From a virus: a DNA stretch of 46,107 bases. The stretch is from the IMG/VR virus record IMGVR_UViG_3300025168_000156, positions 1 to 46,107 of that record; one strand, written 5' to 3'. Every line of letters starts with the position of its first letter. Within the stretch, counting starts at the first letter, position 1. Of this stretch, positions 9,176 to 16,760 are shown piece by piece. A program made the position numbers and the translations under genes. The notes under the pieces are model-generated. The model worked only from the letters and a program-made list of their open reading frames with translations. It made no database searches and had not been told where the DNA came from.

Positions 9176-11064
9176 CCAACCTCTCCCCAATTATTACCTA
9201 ACTCCTGGTCAACTTTACTTGGAACTTTTAACTCCAGACCTGTCTCCATAATCTCCTTGATTCTTGATGCCTGTTCCTCGGACTCTATGCTAAAACACAG
9301 TTCATCATGCACAGTGATCAAAGGACAAAACCCTTCTGCATAACAATCAGCCATAGCTTTCTTTGTTTGATCTGCTGCACTTCCTTGTATAAGTTTGTTC
9401 AATGCTTTGTAAGTAAAGGCTCTTCGTATGCTAGGCCCATACTCTTTATGTGCTTCTTCATACTTCAAAGGTTTCTTGTAACCAAAACTATTTGGCTCCC
9501 ATAAATTAAAACGACAACGTCTACCTAAAATAGTTCGTATCTGTCCGTATCTAGATGCTCTGGAAGAAACCATATCTGCCAAACCTTTTACAAACGGCAC
9601 ACGAGAATGGTATTTACTCAATAACTCTTTGGCATTTTCTTTTGTTATATCAAGAGTATTTGCCAACTTGCCTATACCCATACCATACATAATACCAAGA
9701 TTAACTGTCTTGGCTTGTTTACGATTAATCTCAGCCATATCTGCCACCATCTGATGAAAGTCTGGATCGTCTGTATGATACTGCTCTACAAGTTCATCAA
9801 TCTTGGGATGTTTATCTTCGCCCAGACTCGCACAATAATGAACCAATAACCTTGGCTCCTGGCTCGAATAGTCAAAGCTTCCCCATTTTGTACCTTCCTC
9901 TGGTAGAAACAAACCTCTAATCAATTCTTTAATCTCTGGATCTCTTGCAGGTATTTGCTGTAGGTTTGGATTAGAAGAAGAGAAACGACCTGTAACTGTC
10001 CCTCCATCATCAGAACGTAGTTGATGAAACTCACAATGTATTCTGCCTTTGTGTTCATACCTTAATATACTATCGATAAAAGTATTGTTAGCCTTGTCTA
10101 CTTCCCTTAACTTTAAAATCTTTGATGCAATAGGATGTTCACAAGTTTGTAAGAATGCTTTTGTAAAAGAAGGTTGATTGTTACTTTCTGTCCGTCCGTA
10201 GGCAACCTTATAATAGTCAAAGACAGCTGCGATACTTGTAGCCACCCAGGGCAATACTTCCAAACTAGTTTCTTTCTTTATATCAAGGACTAACTCATCT
10301 TTTATTTTAATTAACTTTTTCCTTGCCTTTTCAGCTTGATCAAGATCTACCCTTACACCTTTTCTTCTCATATCTAATACAACAGGTATTAAGCTTGTTT
10401 CCAAGTCAAAGATAGTCTCTAAACTCTGTGACGTAATTTCTGTCTGTAATCTATCCCATAGCTTTAACGTCATAATCACATCTTGCTCGGCATAGGCCCC
10501 AACAAACTTTGAAGGCAATCTCCACATTTCTTCTTTGGCATCAATGCCCCAATCACTAGCTGTTGCACGTAATAGCTTTTCATCCTTTCTCATGTCTATG
10601 TAATCTCGCCCTAAAGCATTAAGAGCATAGGAGTATCTGTTCTCATCTACCAAAGGTGCAGCAACCATTGTATCTATGATCTTGCCCTTTACATCAACAC
10701 CAGAGGCATATAGCCAACCCATATCATACATGGAATTGTGCATAATCTTAGGTATGTTTGGTGTGTTTAACTGATCCTTCAACCAAGACATAACTCTGCC
10801 CTCCGAAAGGTTGCCACCTGCTTCATGCCTTATCGGATAATAACCTACAAAATCACCACCTGCGATAGCTATGCCAACAACATATCCATCATTGCGTGTC
10901 CACCCTGGACCTAGCTTTTTAAGGTTTGGATCTCTTGTCTCTAAGTCTATGGCAATGTATTTACAGTTTGTAAGATCTGGGAACTCATCTGGTGCTGTCC
11001 AATCATTCTCCATCTGGTCAAGTTCAAGACGTTCAAGAAAATGCATTGTGCTGTTATCTCTCAT
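9172..11064 (-). CDS. polA-like: family A DNA polymerase with 3'-5' exonuclease
   Basis: The 630-residue enzyme has an N-terminal proofreading domain with D40/E42 (AIDLETRDPN), N110/D114 (MHNSMYDMGWL) and Y191/D195 (YAEQDVIMTLKL), then the palm: motif A D398 (FDYSSQEPR), the O-helix R448-K452-L456-Y460 (RKQAKTVNLGIMYG) and motif C H586-D587-E588 (TVHDELCFSI). No 5' nuclease domain is present. It replicates the phage genome. The ATG at 11064 is chosen because GGTGGAG lies at the right distance; a GTG four codons upstream is possible. Its start overlaps the upstream stop by 11 bases. The residue equal to E. coli Phe762 is Leu. Confidence 0.96.
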   Translation of the reverse strand: MRDNSTMHFLERLELDQMENDWTAPDEFPDLTNCKYIAIDLETRDPNLKKLGPGWTRNDGYVVGIAIAGGDFVGYYPIRHEAGGNLSEGRVMSWLKDQLNTPNIPKIMHNSMYDMGWLYASGVDVKGKIIDTMVAAPLVDENRYSYALNALGRDYIDMRKDEKLLRATASDWGIDAKEEMWRLPSKFVGAYAEQDVIMTLKLWDRLQTEITSQSLETIFDLETSLIPVVLDMRRKGVRVDLDQAEKARKKLIKIKDELVLDIKKETSLEVLPWVATSIAAVFDYYKVAYGRTESNNQPSFTKAFLQTCEHPIASKILKLREVDKANNTFIDSILRYEHKGRIHCEFHQLRSDDGGTVTGRFSSSNPNLQQIPARDPEIKELIRGLFLPEEGTKWGSFDYSSQEPRLLVHYCASLGEDKHPKIDELVEQYHTDDPDFHQMVADMAEINRKQAKTVNLGIMYGMGIGKLANTLDITKENAKELLSKYHSRVPFVKGLADMVSSRASRYGQIRTILGRRCRFNLWEPNSFGYKKPLKYEEAHKEYGPSIRRAFTYKALNKLIQGSAADQTKKAMADCYAEGFCPLITVHDELCFSIESEEQASRIKEIMETGLELKVPSKVDQELGNNWGEVG

Positions 11065-11317
11065 TTTTTTCTCCACCTAAAGCTGCATACCCACAGATAT
11101 CTATCCAGGAGTCTTCGTGGTCTGGTGTCTCAATCAATCTCGACAACTTAACAGCAATCATACAAGCATACACTTGTTCAACTGTAATATCTTTATCTAG
11201 TATTGGTGACCAGAGATCAGCTATTCTTTTGTGATTAAGATAGGCATCACCATAATCCTTTGCCCTTTCTCCACTAATCAATACTTTTGCTTTGTCTAAG
11301 ATTTGTTCTCTTTTCAT
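11054..11317 (-). CDS. small conserved phage protein (DUF6378-like)
   Basis: The 87-residue product contains SGERAKDYGDAYLNHKRIA, LWSPIL, QVYACMIAVKLSRL and DHEDSWIDICGYAALGG, a set of conserved blocks I know from a widespread phage family of unknown function (DUF6378, from memory). The helical pattern with charged residues resembles the all-alpha MazG/dUTPase-type nucleotide hydrolases, but the metal-binding EExxE motif is not evident, so no activity is assigned. It lies between helicase and polymerase and is coupled to the helicase stop by ATGA, suggesting a replication or nucleotide-metabolism accessory. Confidence 0.75.
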   Translation of the reverse strand: MKREQILDKAKVLISGERAKDYGDAYLNHKRIADLWSPILDKDITVEQVYACMIAVKLSRLIETPDHEDSWIDICGYAALGGEKNER

Positions 11318-12834
11318 ATTTGATACCTATTCTCTGATTCCGTTTCGATTATATGTAAGTTTTCTTTTGTTCTTGTAACACCTGTATAAAAGACTCTGTG
11401 CTCATCATCTTGATATTGATTTTTAACACAAGCACGAGAGGACTCTGACATAAGTATTACATTGTCATCCTCTCCACCTTTCATTGCGTGTATGGTTGAT
11501 ATATCAATTCTTGGAGACTCAAAGTCTTCTCCTCTTCTAGTCAACGAATCCATATAGAATCTATCGTCTTTTGAAACATCTAACATATCTCTTGAAGTTG
11601 TGTCTTTAGGGGCAATCATTCCGTAGTTTCGAACTAAATCATCATACCCTAAAATGAGATCATGCTCTAAAAAATCTAGTTGCTTAACGACACCACGTTT
11701 TATCTTTGCTTTTTCTCCCATTTTGGGAAGTACAGCATAGAGGTCTTTGATCATTTGCAAAGGTAATTTACTGCCATTCTGCAAAAGTTCCCAAGTATTC
11801 ATGTTCTTAATCATATCTTGATTTAAACTTGGCTTTCCATACAAGTTGTACAGATATCCGTCATCTCTTAAACCTTCTGCTATAGTTTGTACAATTCGAT
11901 TTGTACGAGCCATAATTGTCCACGAACCTTGGTCAATGTTTACATCAAACAAACTAAGATGATAGTTGACACTGCCCTTCTTTGCTAGAGGTTTCCAATC
12001 CTTTTCTTGTCTATACGATATCCTCTTTACAATCCTATTAGCGATAGAGTACACCGATTTAGGGACTCTATGACTTTGTGTTAAAACTTCTATAGTATCA
12101 CAGGCATTTATAAAATCTCTTACATCAACACCATTCCATCGATGAATACATTGATCATCATCCCCCGCATACCAAATCTCTTTTGCATTCTCCTTCATAA
12201 CATAAACTTGCTCCCATTGTAGTGGAGTCAAGTCTTGTGCTTCATCGACAATCAACAGATCTAAAGAAGGAGAGCTTCCTTGATCTACAAACCCTTTAAT
12301 CATATCCGTAAAATCTACTTTATCATTTTCTTTTTTGTAGTGCTTGTAAACTGCTTCTAACTTTTTTAACAATACCCAATGTAGATTGTAATCGTCTGTA
12401 TCATTGAACTGTTGCCCTAAAGATATACATCTCATAATTGATCTATGTATAATCTCAAGATACTTATTACCTTCTCTAGCTGATACACTAATCAATCCGT
12501 CTTGAATATTTCTTGCAGTTCCATTGTCAAATACCAACCCAACTTCATTACCAATCTTGCCAAAATCATATTTAGACATGACCTGTTCTTTCTTAAAACC
12601 TAACCATTGAAAGCCTGTAGAATGCAAAGTTCTAAACCAAGGTGTATCTTCCTCTGTAAGGTTTAGTTCTGCAGCAACCCTTGATCTAGCTTCCTCTACC
12701 GATTTGCGAGAGAATGATACAAAACCTATTCTATCTGGTGGTATACCTTTTTTCAACGCATCACGAACCACGTTAATTAAAGTATATGTCTTGCCACATC
12801 CTGGCGGCCCAAAGATTAATTTTTCTTTTACCAT
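11314..12834 (-). CDS. superfamily 1 (UvrD/Rep-type) DNA helicase
   Basis: The 506-residue ATPase shows Walker A GPPGCGKT at residues 9-16, motif Ia-like FVSFSRKSVEEARSR, Walker B LLIVDEAQDLTPLQW, motif III AGDDDQCIHRWNG, motif IV-like IMARTN, motif V STIHAMKGGEDDNVILM and motif VI VFYTGVTRTKENLHII. It is expected to translocate 3'-5' on single-stranded DNA and unwind duplexes during replication or recombination. The ATG at 12834 overlaps the upstream stop (ATGGTAA); a TTG five codons upstream is less likely. It lies in the leftward replication operon. Confidence 0.93.
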   Translation of the reverse strand: MVKEKLIFGPPGCGKTYTLINVVRDALKKGIPPDRIGFVSFSRKSVEEARSRVAAELNLTEEDTPWFRTLHSTGFQWLGFKKEQVMSKYDFGKIGNEVGLVFDNGTARNIQDGLISVSAREGNKYLEIIHRSIMRCISLGQQFNDTDDYNLHWVLLKKLEAVYKHYKKENDKVDFTDMIKGFVDQGSSPSLDLLIVDEAQDLTPLQWEQVYVMKENAKEIWYAGDDDQCIHRWNGVDVRDFINACDTIEVLTQSHRVPKSVYSIANRIVKRISYRQEKDWKPLAKKGSVNYHLSLFDVNIDQGSWTIMARTNRIVQTIAEGLRDDGYLYNLYGKPSLNQDMIKNMNTWELLQNGSKLPLQMIKDLYAVLPKMGEKAKIKRGVVKQLDFLEHDLILGYDDLVRNYGMIAPKDTTSRDMLDVSKDDRFYMDSLTRRGEDFESPRIDISTIHAMKGGEDDNVILMSESSRACVKNQYQDDEHRVFYTGVTRTKENLHIIETESENRYQI

Positions 12835-13562
12835 TCTGGTAACCCCCAATTTCTGTCTGAATCATTTCGTCTATTGGGACGTGGAGGTCCTATAAAAGCT
12901 GCAGTATTTTTAAGAGCTTTATAGAGATTTCCATCCCAAGTATAAACATGAATCCAAGCCATAGTGCCACTAACTCTAGTTTTTCCAGAGTTAGACAACA
13001 TTCCTAAAATAAAATCCTTCTTAAAAGTATATTCTCGCATCTGCCATTTATGAGATCCTTTACCAAATTTTTTCCAAGAATAATTATTTAAAAAATCATA
13101 CGTCATTTCTGATTCTTTAATTTCATCTGGGTGTTCAAGAATATATTCAAATCGTTCTTTGTCTATCCTATTTTTAGTAAGTATTTCCTTTTCTTTTTTA
13201 TCTATTTCTTCTTCACTTATGTTAGAATATTCTTTTAATTTAAAAACATCTTGAGAAGCATTCTTTATTTTCTGCTCTATTAATCTTTGTTCAAAAAGAT
13301 GCAGTAAAATTTTAGCACCTTTAGGTTTCATTCTTAAATTCCATTCACATCCAGCATAGACTTCACAAGGTTTAATTTTGTTAAAAATACAGTAATCTTG
13401 TACCGCCCATTTAGCTTTTCTAGGTTTTACCTCGGGTATAAAATTAATTACCGATGTCCAATGCTTGTAAAGTTTTTCTGCTAAAACTTTCCTAGAATCA
13501 TCAGGATTAATTACTGACCAATATTTGTCTCCAAAACTCCACCATTGATCAAAGTCATTCAT
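12828..13562 (-). CDS. protein of unknown function in replication operon
   Basis: A 244-residue hydrophilic protein rich in Trp, Lys and aromatic residues: the N-terminus is MNDFDQWWSFGDKYW, the middle (about 105-170) is a charged helical Lys/Glu region, and the C-terminus contains RVSGTMAWIHVYTWDGNLYKALKN. I see no catalytic or metal-binding motif. The TAATG overlap with the HTH gene upstream and overlap with the helicase downstream show it is part of the operon. A DNA-binding or loader function for one of the helicases is possible but not shown. Confidence 0.6.
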   Translation of the reverse strand: MNDFDQWWSFGDKYWSVINPDDSRKVLAEKLYKHWTSVINFIPEVKPRKAKWAVQDYCIFNKIKPCEVYAGCEWNLRMKPKGAKILLHLFEQRLIEQKIKNASQDVFKLKEYSNISEEEIDKKEKEILTKNRIDKERFEYILEHPDEIKESEMTYDFLNNYSWKKFGKGSHKWQMREYTFKKDFILGMLSNSGKTRVSGTMAWIHVYTWDGNLYKALKNTAAFIGPPRPNRRNDSDRNWGLPEW

Positions 13563-13777
13563 TACTTTGTCCTTGGTCTGGTTTTAATCCAATCTGACAC
13601 ATCTCTTCGTATCCATCGCATAGGACTCTGCTTACTCCTAGCACCTAATTTCAATGGTCGTGGAAAGATACCTTCGTCCATCCATCTGTAGATGGTAGAC
13701 TCGGAAACCTTTATCCATTCAACTATCTCCGTCAATGTGAGAAGCTCCTCTTCTTTAGAATGGGATGTTGGATTCAT
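13562..13777 (-). CDS. AlpA/excisionase-type helix-turn-helix protein
   Basis: The 71-residue product contains LLTLTEIVEWIKVSESTIYRWMDEGIFPRPLKLG followed by WIRRDVSDWIKTR, the pattern of MerR-like winged HTH proteins of the AlpA/HTH_17 group. It should bind DNA specifically. With no integrase in the window, a transcription-regulator or replication-accessory role is more likely than excision. It overlaps the primase end by 23 bases and the downstream gene start by one base. Candidate operator sites for it are the palindromes noted elsewhere, but that pairing is speculative. Confidence 0.85.
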   Translation of the reverse strand: MNPTSHSKEEELLTLTEIVEWIKVSESTIYRWMDEGIFPRPLKLGARSKQSPMRWIRRDVSDWIKTRPRTK

Positions 13778-15293
13778 TACTATTCTCCTCTATTGGTAAT
13801 TCTATTTCTTCTTCCTGAAACTCTGGAACCCACCAAACTCTTATGTTTGACCATTTTCCAGTGTCATCATCTTTTAATGTATAAACACCATTACAATTTT
13901 GACCATCATTTAAATCTTTTAACCTTTGTTGAAGTTGAGGTCTGGTGTAACCATTAAAACCACGTTGTCTTAAAAACTCCTGCAAACCTTTTATCGTAAA
14001 ATATGTAAGATCATTTTCTGTCCAGGGTTTACCTATATTCAATTCTTCTGGTGATCTTGCTCTGATTCTACTTGTACAGTATGTCTGTAACAACTCTTTG
14101 AACTGACCCTTCATGGTTAATTCTTCTGGTACTTCGATAGTTGTAGCTTTTTCTAAAAGACGATTAATTAAAGTTTGCCAATCGCTAGGTTTCATAATCG
14201 GTGGCATATAATTTAGTTGCTCGATACAAGCCTCTTGAAAGTGCTGTTGCATCTGTAATTGCTTGGTAGATATCTCAAGACGTTTACCATTTACATCAAC
14301 AAAGAACAACCTTGGGTCTGACAACAGTATTGTAAGACCTCCTATCGAAGGTGTAGCATCACCATTTCCTACACCAAACTTTCTAGTCTTGCAAACCTGC
14401 TTGTCACAATGACTCTTTAAAGGCTCCACATTACATTGATACTGATACTCTTTCTTCTCATGCTGTTTCTGTAAAGCAACTATCTCTGTTGCAGGTAAAG
14501 GTGGAGAGGAATACTTTTGGTTTATATCTTCAAACATCTTCTGCCAGGTATCCTTATCTTTCTTCTGACAGTACGTGCAAACATTAAATAGAACTGTATT
14601 CCTCGCACCTTGTGGTACACCTAAGTTTAAAAACCCTTGCAGACAAGGAGGGGCATCAGAGAACTCTTCTCTTCTTGTACCAAAATCTATCTTGTTGATT
14701 TCATACAAGGTTGTTTGTTTCTTTTCAGCTTGGGCAAGAAACTGCTCCAAACTTAAATCTTTGCCTTTATCATCTACCGCATATCGAACTGTCTTATCAC
14801 TATCAAAGTATGGTAAGTTTATAAAGTTACCTACATCACCTCTATCTGCTAATATCTGGTCTTGTTTCGGAAATATCTCACAACCAGAAAAACCCATTGC
14901 TGCAGCAATCTCGAACATATGATCACGAAACTCTGCCGCATTAACCCAATCTTTCATAAATATAAATATATGTGCACCACCAGACTTTGAACGGCAAACA
15001 ATAGCAGGTATCTTTAAATCCTTACATTTCTTTGCAATCTCTTTGTGGTCAACATTATAAGTGTCAATGTCAAGGACACCAAACTTGCATTCGTTGTTGT
15101 TGGTAATGGGGATCGATCCAATACCTTTTACACCTTTTAAGTGTTCTTCTATCATTTCTACGGACAAAGGTGTTTTAACGATAATGCTCTTTGCTTCAGC
15201 TTTACCATTACGTCTCTTACTGCCCACAGTAGTTTCACCATGTGCAAGACTAGATCCCTCAAATAGATTAAAAAATTTCTGTGCAACTGACAT
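13755..15293 (-). CDS. archaeo-eukaryotic-type primase (TOTE-like AEP) with Cys-rich C-terminal region
   Basis: The N-terminal third has the AEP hallmarks: D75 and D77 in FGVLDIDTYN, SKSGGAH at residues 102-108, and FPKQ at 141-144 followed by DVGNFINLPYF, the arrangement I know from TOTE-conflict-system primases. A central region (GVPQGARNTVLFNVC) resembles primase C-terminal helical domains, and several Cys residues between about 280 and 310 (QYQC, KSHCDKQVCKTRKFG) could bind zinc or iron-sulfur. It would make primers for the family A polymerase. The start codon directly follows a terminator-like hairpin and lacks a visible Shine-Dalgarno sequence. No helicase motifs occur in this 512-residue protein. 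Confidence 0.85.
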   Translation of the reverse strand: MSVAQKFFNLFEGSSLAHGETTVGSKRRNGKAEAKSIIVKTPLSVEMIEEHLKGVKGIGSIPITNNNECKFGVLDIDTYNVDHKEIAKKCKDLKIPAIVCRSKSGGAHIFIFMKDWVNAAEFRDHMFEIAAAMGFSGCEIFPKQDQILADRGDVGNFINLPYFDSDKTVRYAVDDKGKDLSLEQFLAQAEKKQTTLYEINKIDFGTRREEFSDAPPCLQGFLNLGVPQGARNTVLFNVCTYCQKKDKDTWQKMFEDINQKYSSPPLPATEIVALQKQHEKKEYQYQCNVEPLKSHCDKQVCKTRKFGVGNGDATPSIGGLTILLSDPRLFFVDVNGKRLEISTKQLQMQQHFQEACIEQLNYMPPIMKPSDWQTLINRLLEKATTIEVPEELTMKGQFKELLQTYCTSRIRARSPEELNIGKPWTENDLTYFTIKGLQEFLRQRGFNGYTRPQLQQRLKDLNDGQNCNGVYTLKDDDTGKWSNIRVWWVPEFQEEEIELPIEENSNESNIPF

Positions 15294-15325
15294 AATAAAA
15301 AGTAGCAGTGCTTAACACTGCTACT
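15294..15325 (-). terminator. intrinsic terminator or attenuator before the primase
   Basis: On the minus strand the 10-bp arms AGTAGCAGTG and CACTGCTACT enclose a 5-base loop and are followed by TTTTTATT, which runs straight into the primase ATG. This is a textbook Rho-independent terminator downstream of the SSB-like gene, so primase transcription would depend on read-through or on processing. Confidence 0.8.
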
Positions 15326-15335
15326 CTCCATCACC

Positions 15336-16100
15336 CTAGAAGGGTGCTTCGTCTTGGTTTTCAGAAACAGCCTTGGCTTCTCCCTTCATAACTGAAGATC
15401 GGAAACTTTTAGCTTCATCAAACAAAGCCTTGGAATCCACTAGATCGACTTTCTCTACATTGAGATTGTACCATGTACCTAGTTCATTGGACTCCTCAAC
15501 TGTCTTTATTCGCCACTTGGTAGCAAACAAAGCAGGTTGTTTAAAGTTACCATCCTTATCTTGGATCTTGAACATTGCTATTTGTGTCTTCCACCTACGA
15601 CTAATCTTTAATGCAGAAGATTTCATATCAATGATAGCAGGTTGTGCACTGCCATCGTCATTCAAGACCATACAATAGTGCTGATCAGACTTAACTAACT
15701 GATTACCACTCGGAAGTATCTCTACACTTCTATCCCTGGTCGTTTGACTAAGAACAGGTGAGTCTACTTCGATCTCACCTACAAAGCCACCCCCTTGATC
15801 TCTTGGGACAAACTCAAGATACTTTGTTTCCTGGTAGCAAGGTATAACTACGACACCTTCCTCACCTGTCCAGAACTCTCCTGTAACAGTGTTGAACAAA
15901 TCACCTTGTGATGCACCATCAATATACTGAGGATCACTTTTCTTAATCTGTGGTGACAAAGCTTGGATTGCTCTGATAAAAGGAATCTGTAATTCATTTG
16001 TATCATAGTTAATACCCTCGCCTGCCGAGTTAAGTATGTCATCCATAATTGGAGACACTGTTGTATTAGATTTTGTTGTTATATCTTTTTTATCTGGCAT
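15336..16100 (-). CDS. putative single-stranded DNA-binding protein
   Basis: The 254-residue protein ends in an acidic tail, ENQDEAPF, like the C-terminal tip of bacterial and phage SSB proteins that contacts other replication proteins. The body is beta-rich with aromatic residues (EFWTGEEGVVVIPCYQETKYLEFVPRD, RRWKTQIAMFKIQD, LGTWYNLNVEKVDLV), compatible with an OB fold. It sits directly upstream of the primase and starts behind a GGGAGG ribosome site. The assignment rests on the tail and gene context; I cannot identify the fold from sequence alone. Confidence 0.6.
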   Translation of the reverse strand: MPDKKDITTKSNTTVSPIMDDILNSAGEGINYDTNELQIPFIRAIQALSPQIKKSDPQYIDGASQGDLFNTVTGEFWTGEEGVVVIPCYQETKYLEFVPRDQGGGFVGEIEVDSPVLSQTTRDRSVEILPSGNQLVKSDQHYCMVLNDDGSAQPAIIDMKSSALKISRRWKTQIAMFKIQDKDGNFKQPALFATKWRIKTVEESNELGTWYNLNVEKVDLVDSKALFDEAKSFRSSVMKGEAKAVSENQDEAPF

Positions 16101-16111
16101 ATCTACCTCCC

Positions 16112-16681
16112 TTATTTTCTTTTAACAACTGCTGTTCGTGCCACAAAAGCACCAAACAAATCCAAATCAATAGGAGCACCTTTTTCAACCATGTCCCTTA
16201 CAAATGCTTTAAGAGTCATAGAATGAATGTGCGTCTTTGATTCGGGATGAAAACCTTTTTGATCCAGATCAACCATTAGATCTTTAGCAACATTGTCCTC
16301 ACCTCTACCGAAAGATAAAGTTATGTCATTCTTAATGATATCGTCATAACCATTCTCTCTCAACCAAGCATAAGCCTGGTCTTTCTTATCCATAGGTATC
16401 GATGCAGATACAAAACTCTTTAACGAAACAGTTGCACCATCAACGTCAAGTCTGTCTATACCCATCTCATCCATAACTTCTGGAATTTGCTCAAAAGATA
16501 TGTTCTGCTTTTTAGCTTTCAGAGTTTTTAAAAAATCCTCAGCTTCTTGTATATCTTTTGTCACTTGGTTTAGCTGATTAACTAAACTTGATAATCTCTT
16601 TCCTTCAATCGGATCGACTTTATCAAACGAGGATGATTCAGCAAACATCTCATCCTCTAATAGTATGTTCTTGTTTTCCAT
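16112..16681 (-). CDS. conserved coiled-coil phage replication-module protein
   Basis: The 189-residue product has an N-terminal coiled coil (about residues 25-60) followed by a compact domain: QIPEVMDEMGIDRLDVDGATVSL, IPMDKKDQAYAWLRENGYDDIIKNDI, FGRGED, and THIHSMTLKAFVRDMVEKGAPIDLDLFGAF. This domain recurs in marine phage replication operons without known function. It is the first gene of the leftward replication operon, starting just inside the divergent promoter region, so it may be expressed early. A clamp-like or assembly function is possible but unproven. Confidence 0.7.
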   Translation of the reverse strand: MENKNILLEDEMFAESSSFDKVDPIEGKRLSSLVNQLNQVTKDIQEAEDFLKTLKAKKQNISFEQIPEVMDEMGIDRLDVDGATVSLKSFVSASIPMDKKDQAYAWLRENGYDDIIKNDITLSFGRGEDNVAKDLMVDLDQKGFHPESKTHIHSMTLKAFVRDMVEKGAPIDLDLFGAFVARTAVVKRK

Positions 16682-16708
16682 AACAAGTATCTCCTCTTCA
16701 GGTTTAGG

Positions 16709-16730
16709 TTGACAACATAATTGTTATCAA
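16709..16730. promoter_or_regulatory. operator-like palindrome in the divergent promoter region
   Basis: TTGACAACA and TGTTATCAA form inverted 9-base arms with one mismatch around TAAT. The site sits between the divergent replication operon and the SNF2-like helicase and its left arm contains the -35 box of the rightward promoter. A dimeric regulator binding here would block that promoter and could act on both directions. Confidence 0.5.
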
Positions 16731-16738
16731 TATATTAT
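16709..16738 (+). promoter_or_regulatory. sigma70-type promoter for the SNF2-like helicase
   Basis: A perfect -35 TTGACA at 16709-16714 is followed by TATATT at 16731-16736 (16 bases) or TATTAT at 16733-16738 (18 bases). It lies about 25 bases upstream of the helicase start, which carries TGAGG as ribosome site. Confidence 0.6.
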
Positions 16739-16760
16739 AGGACAATATGAGGTATTATGA

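Noticed and set aside
13562-13777. Excisionase reading of the AlpA-like protein as proof of lysogeny
   Set aside because: HTH proteins of this kind have many roles, and no integrase or attachment sites are seen.
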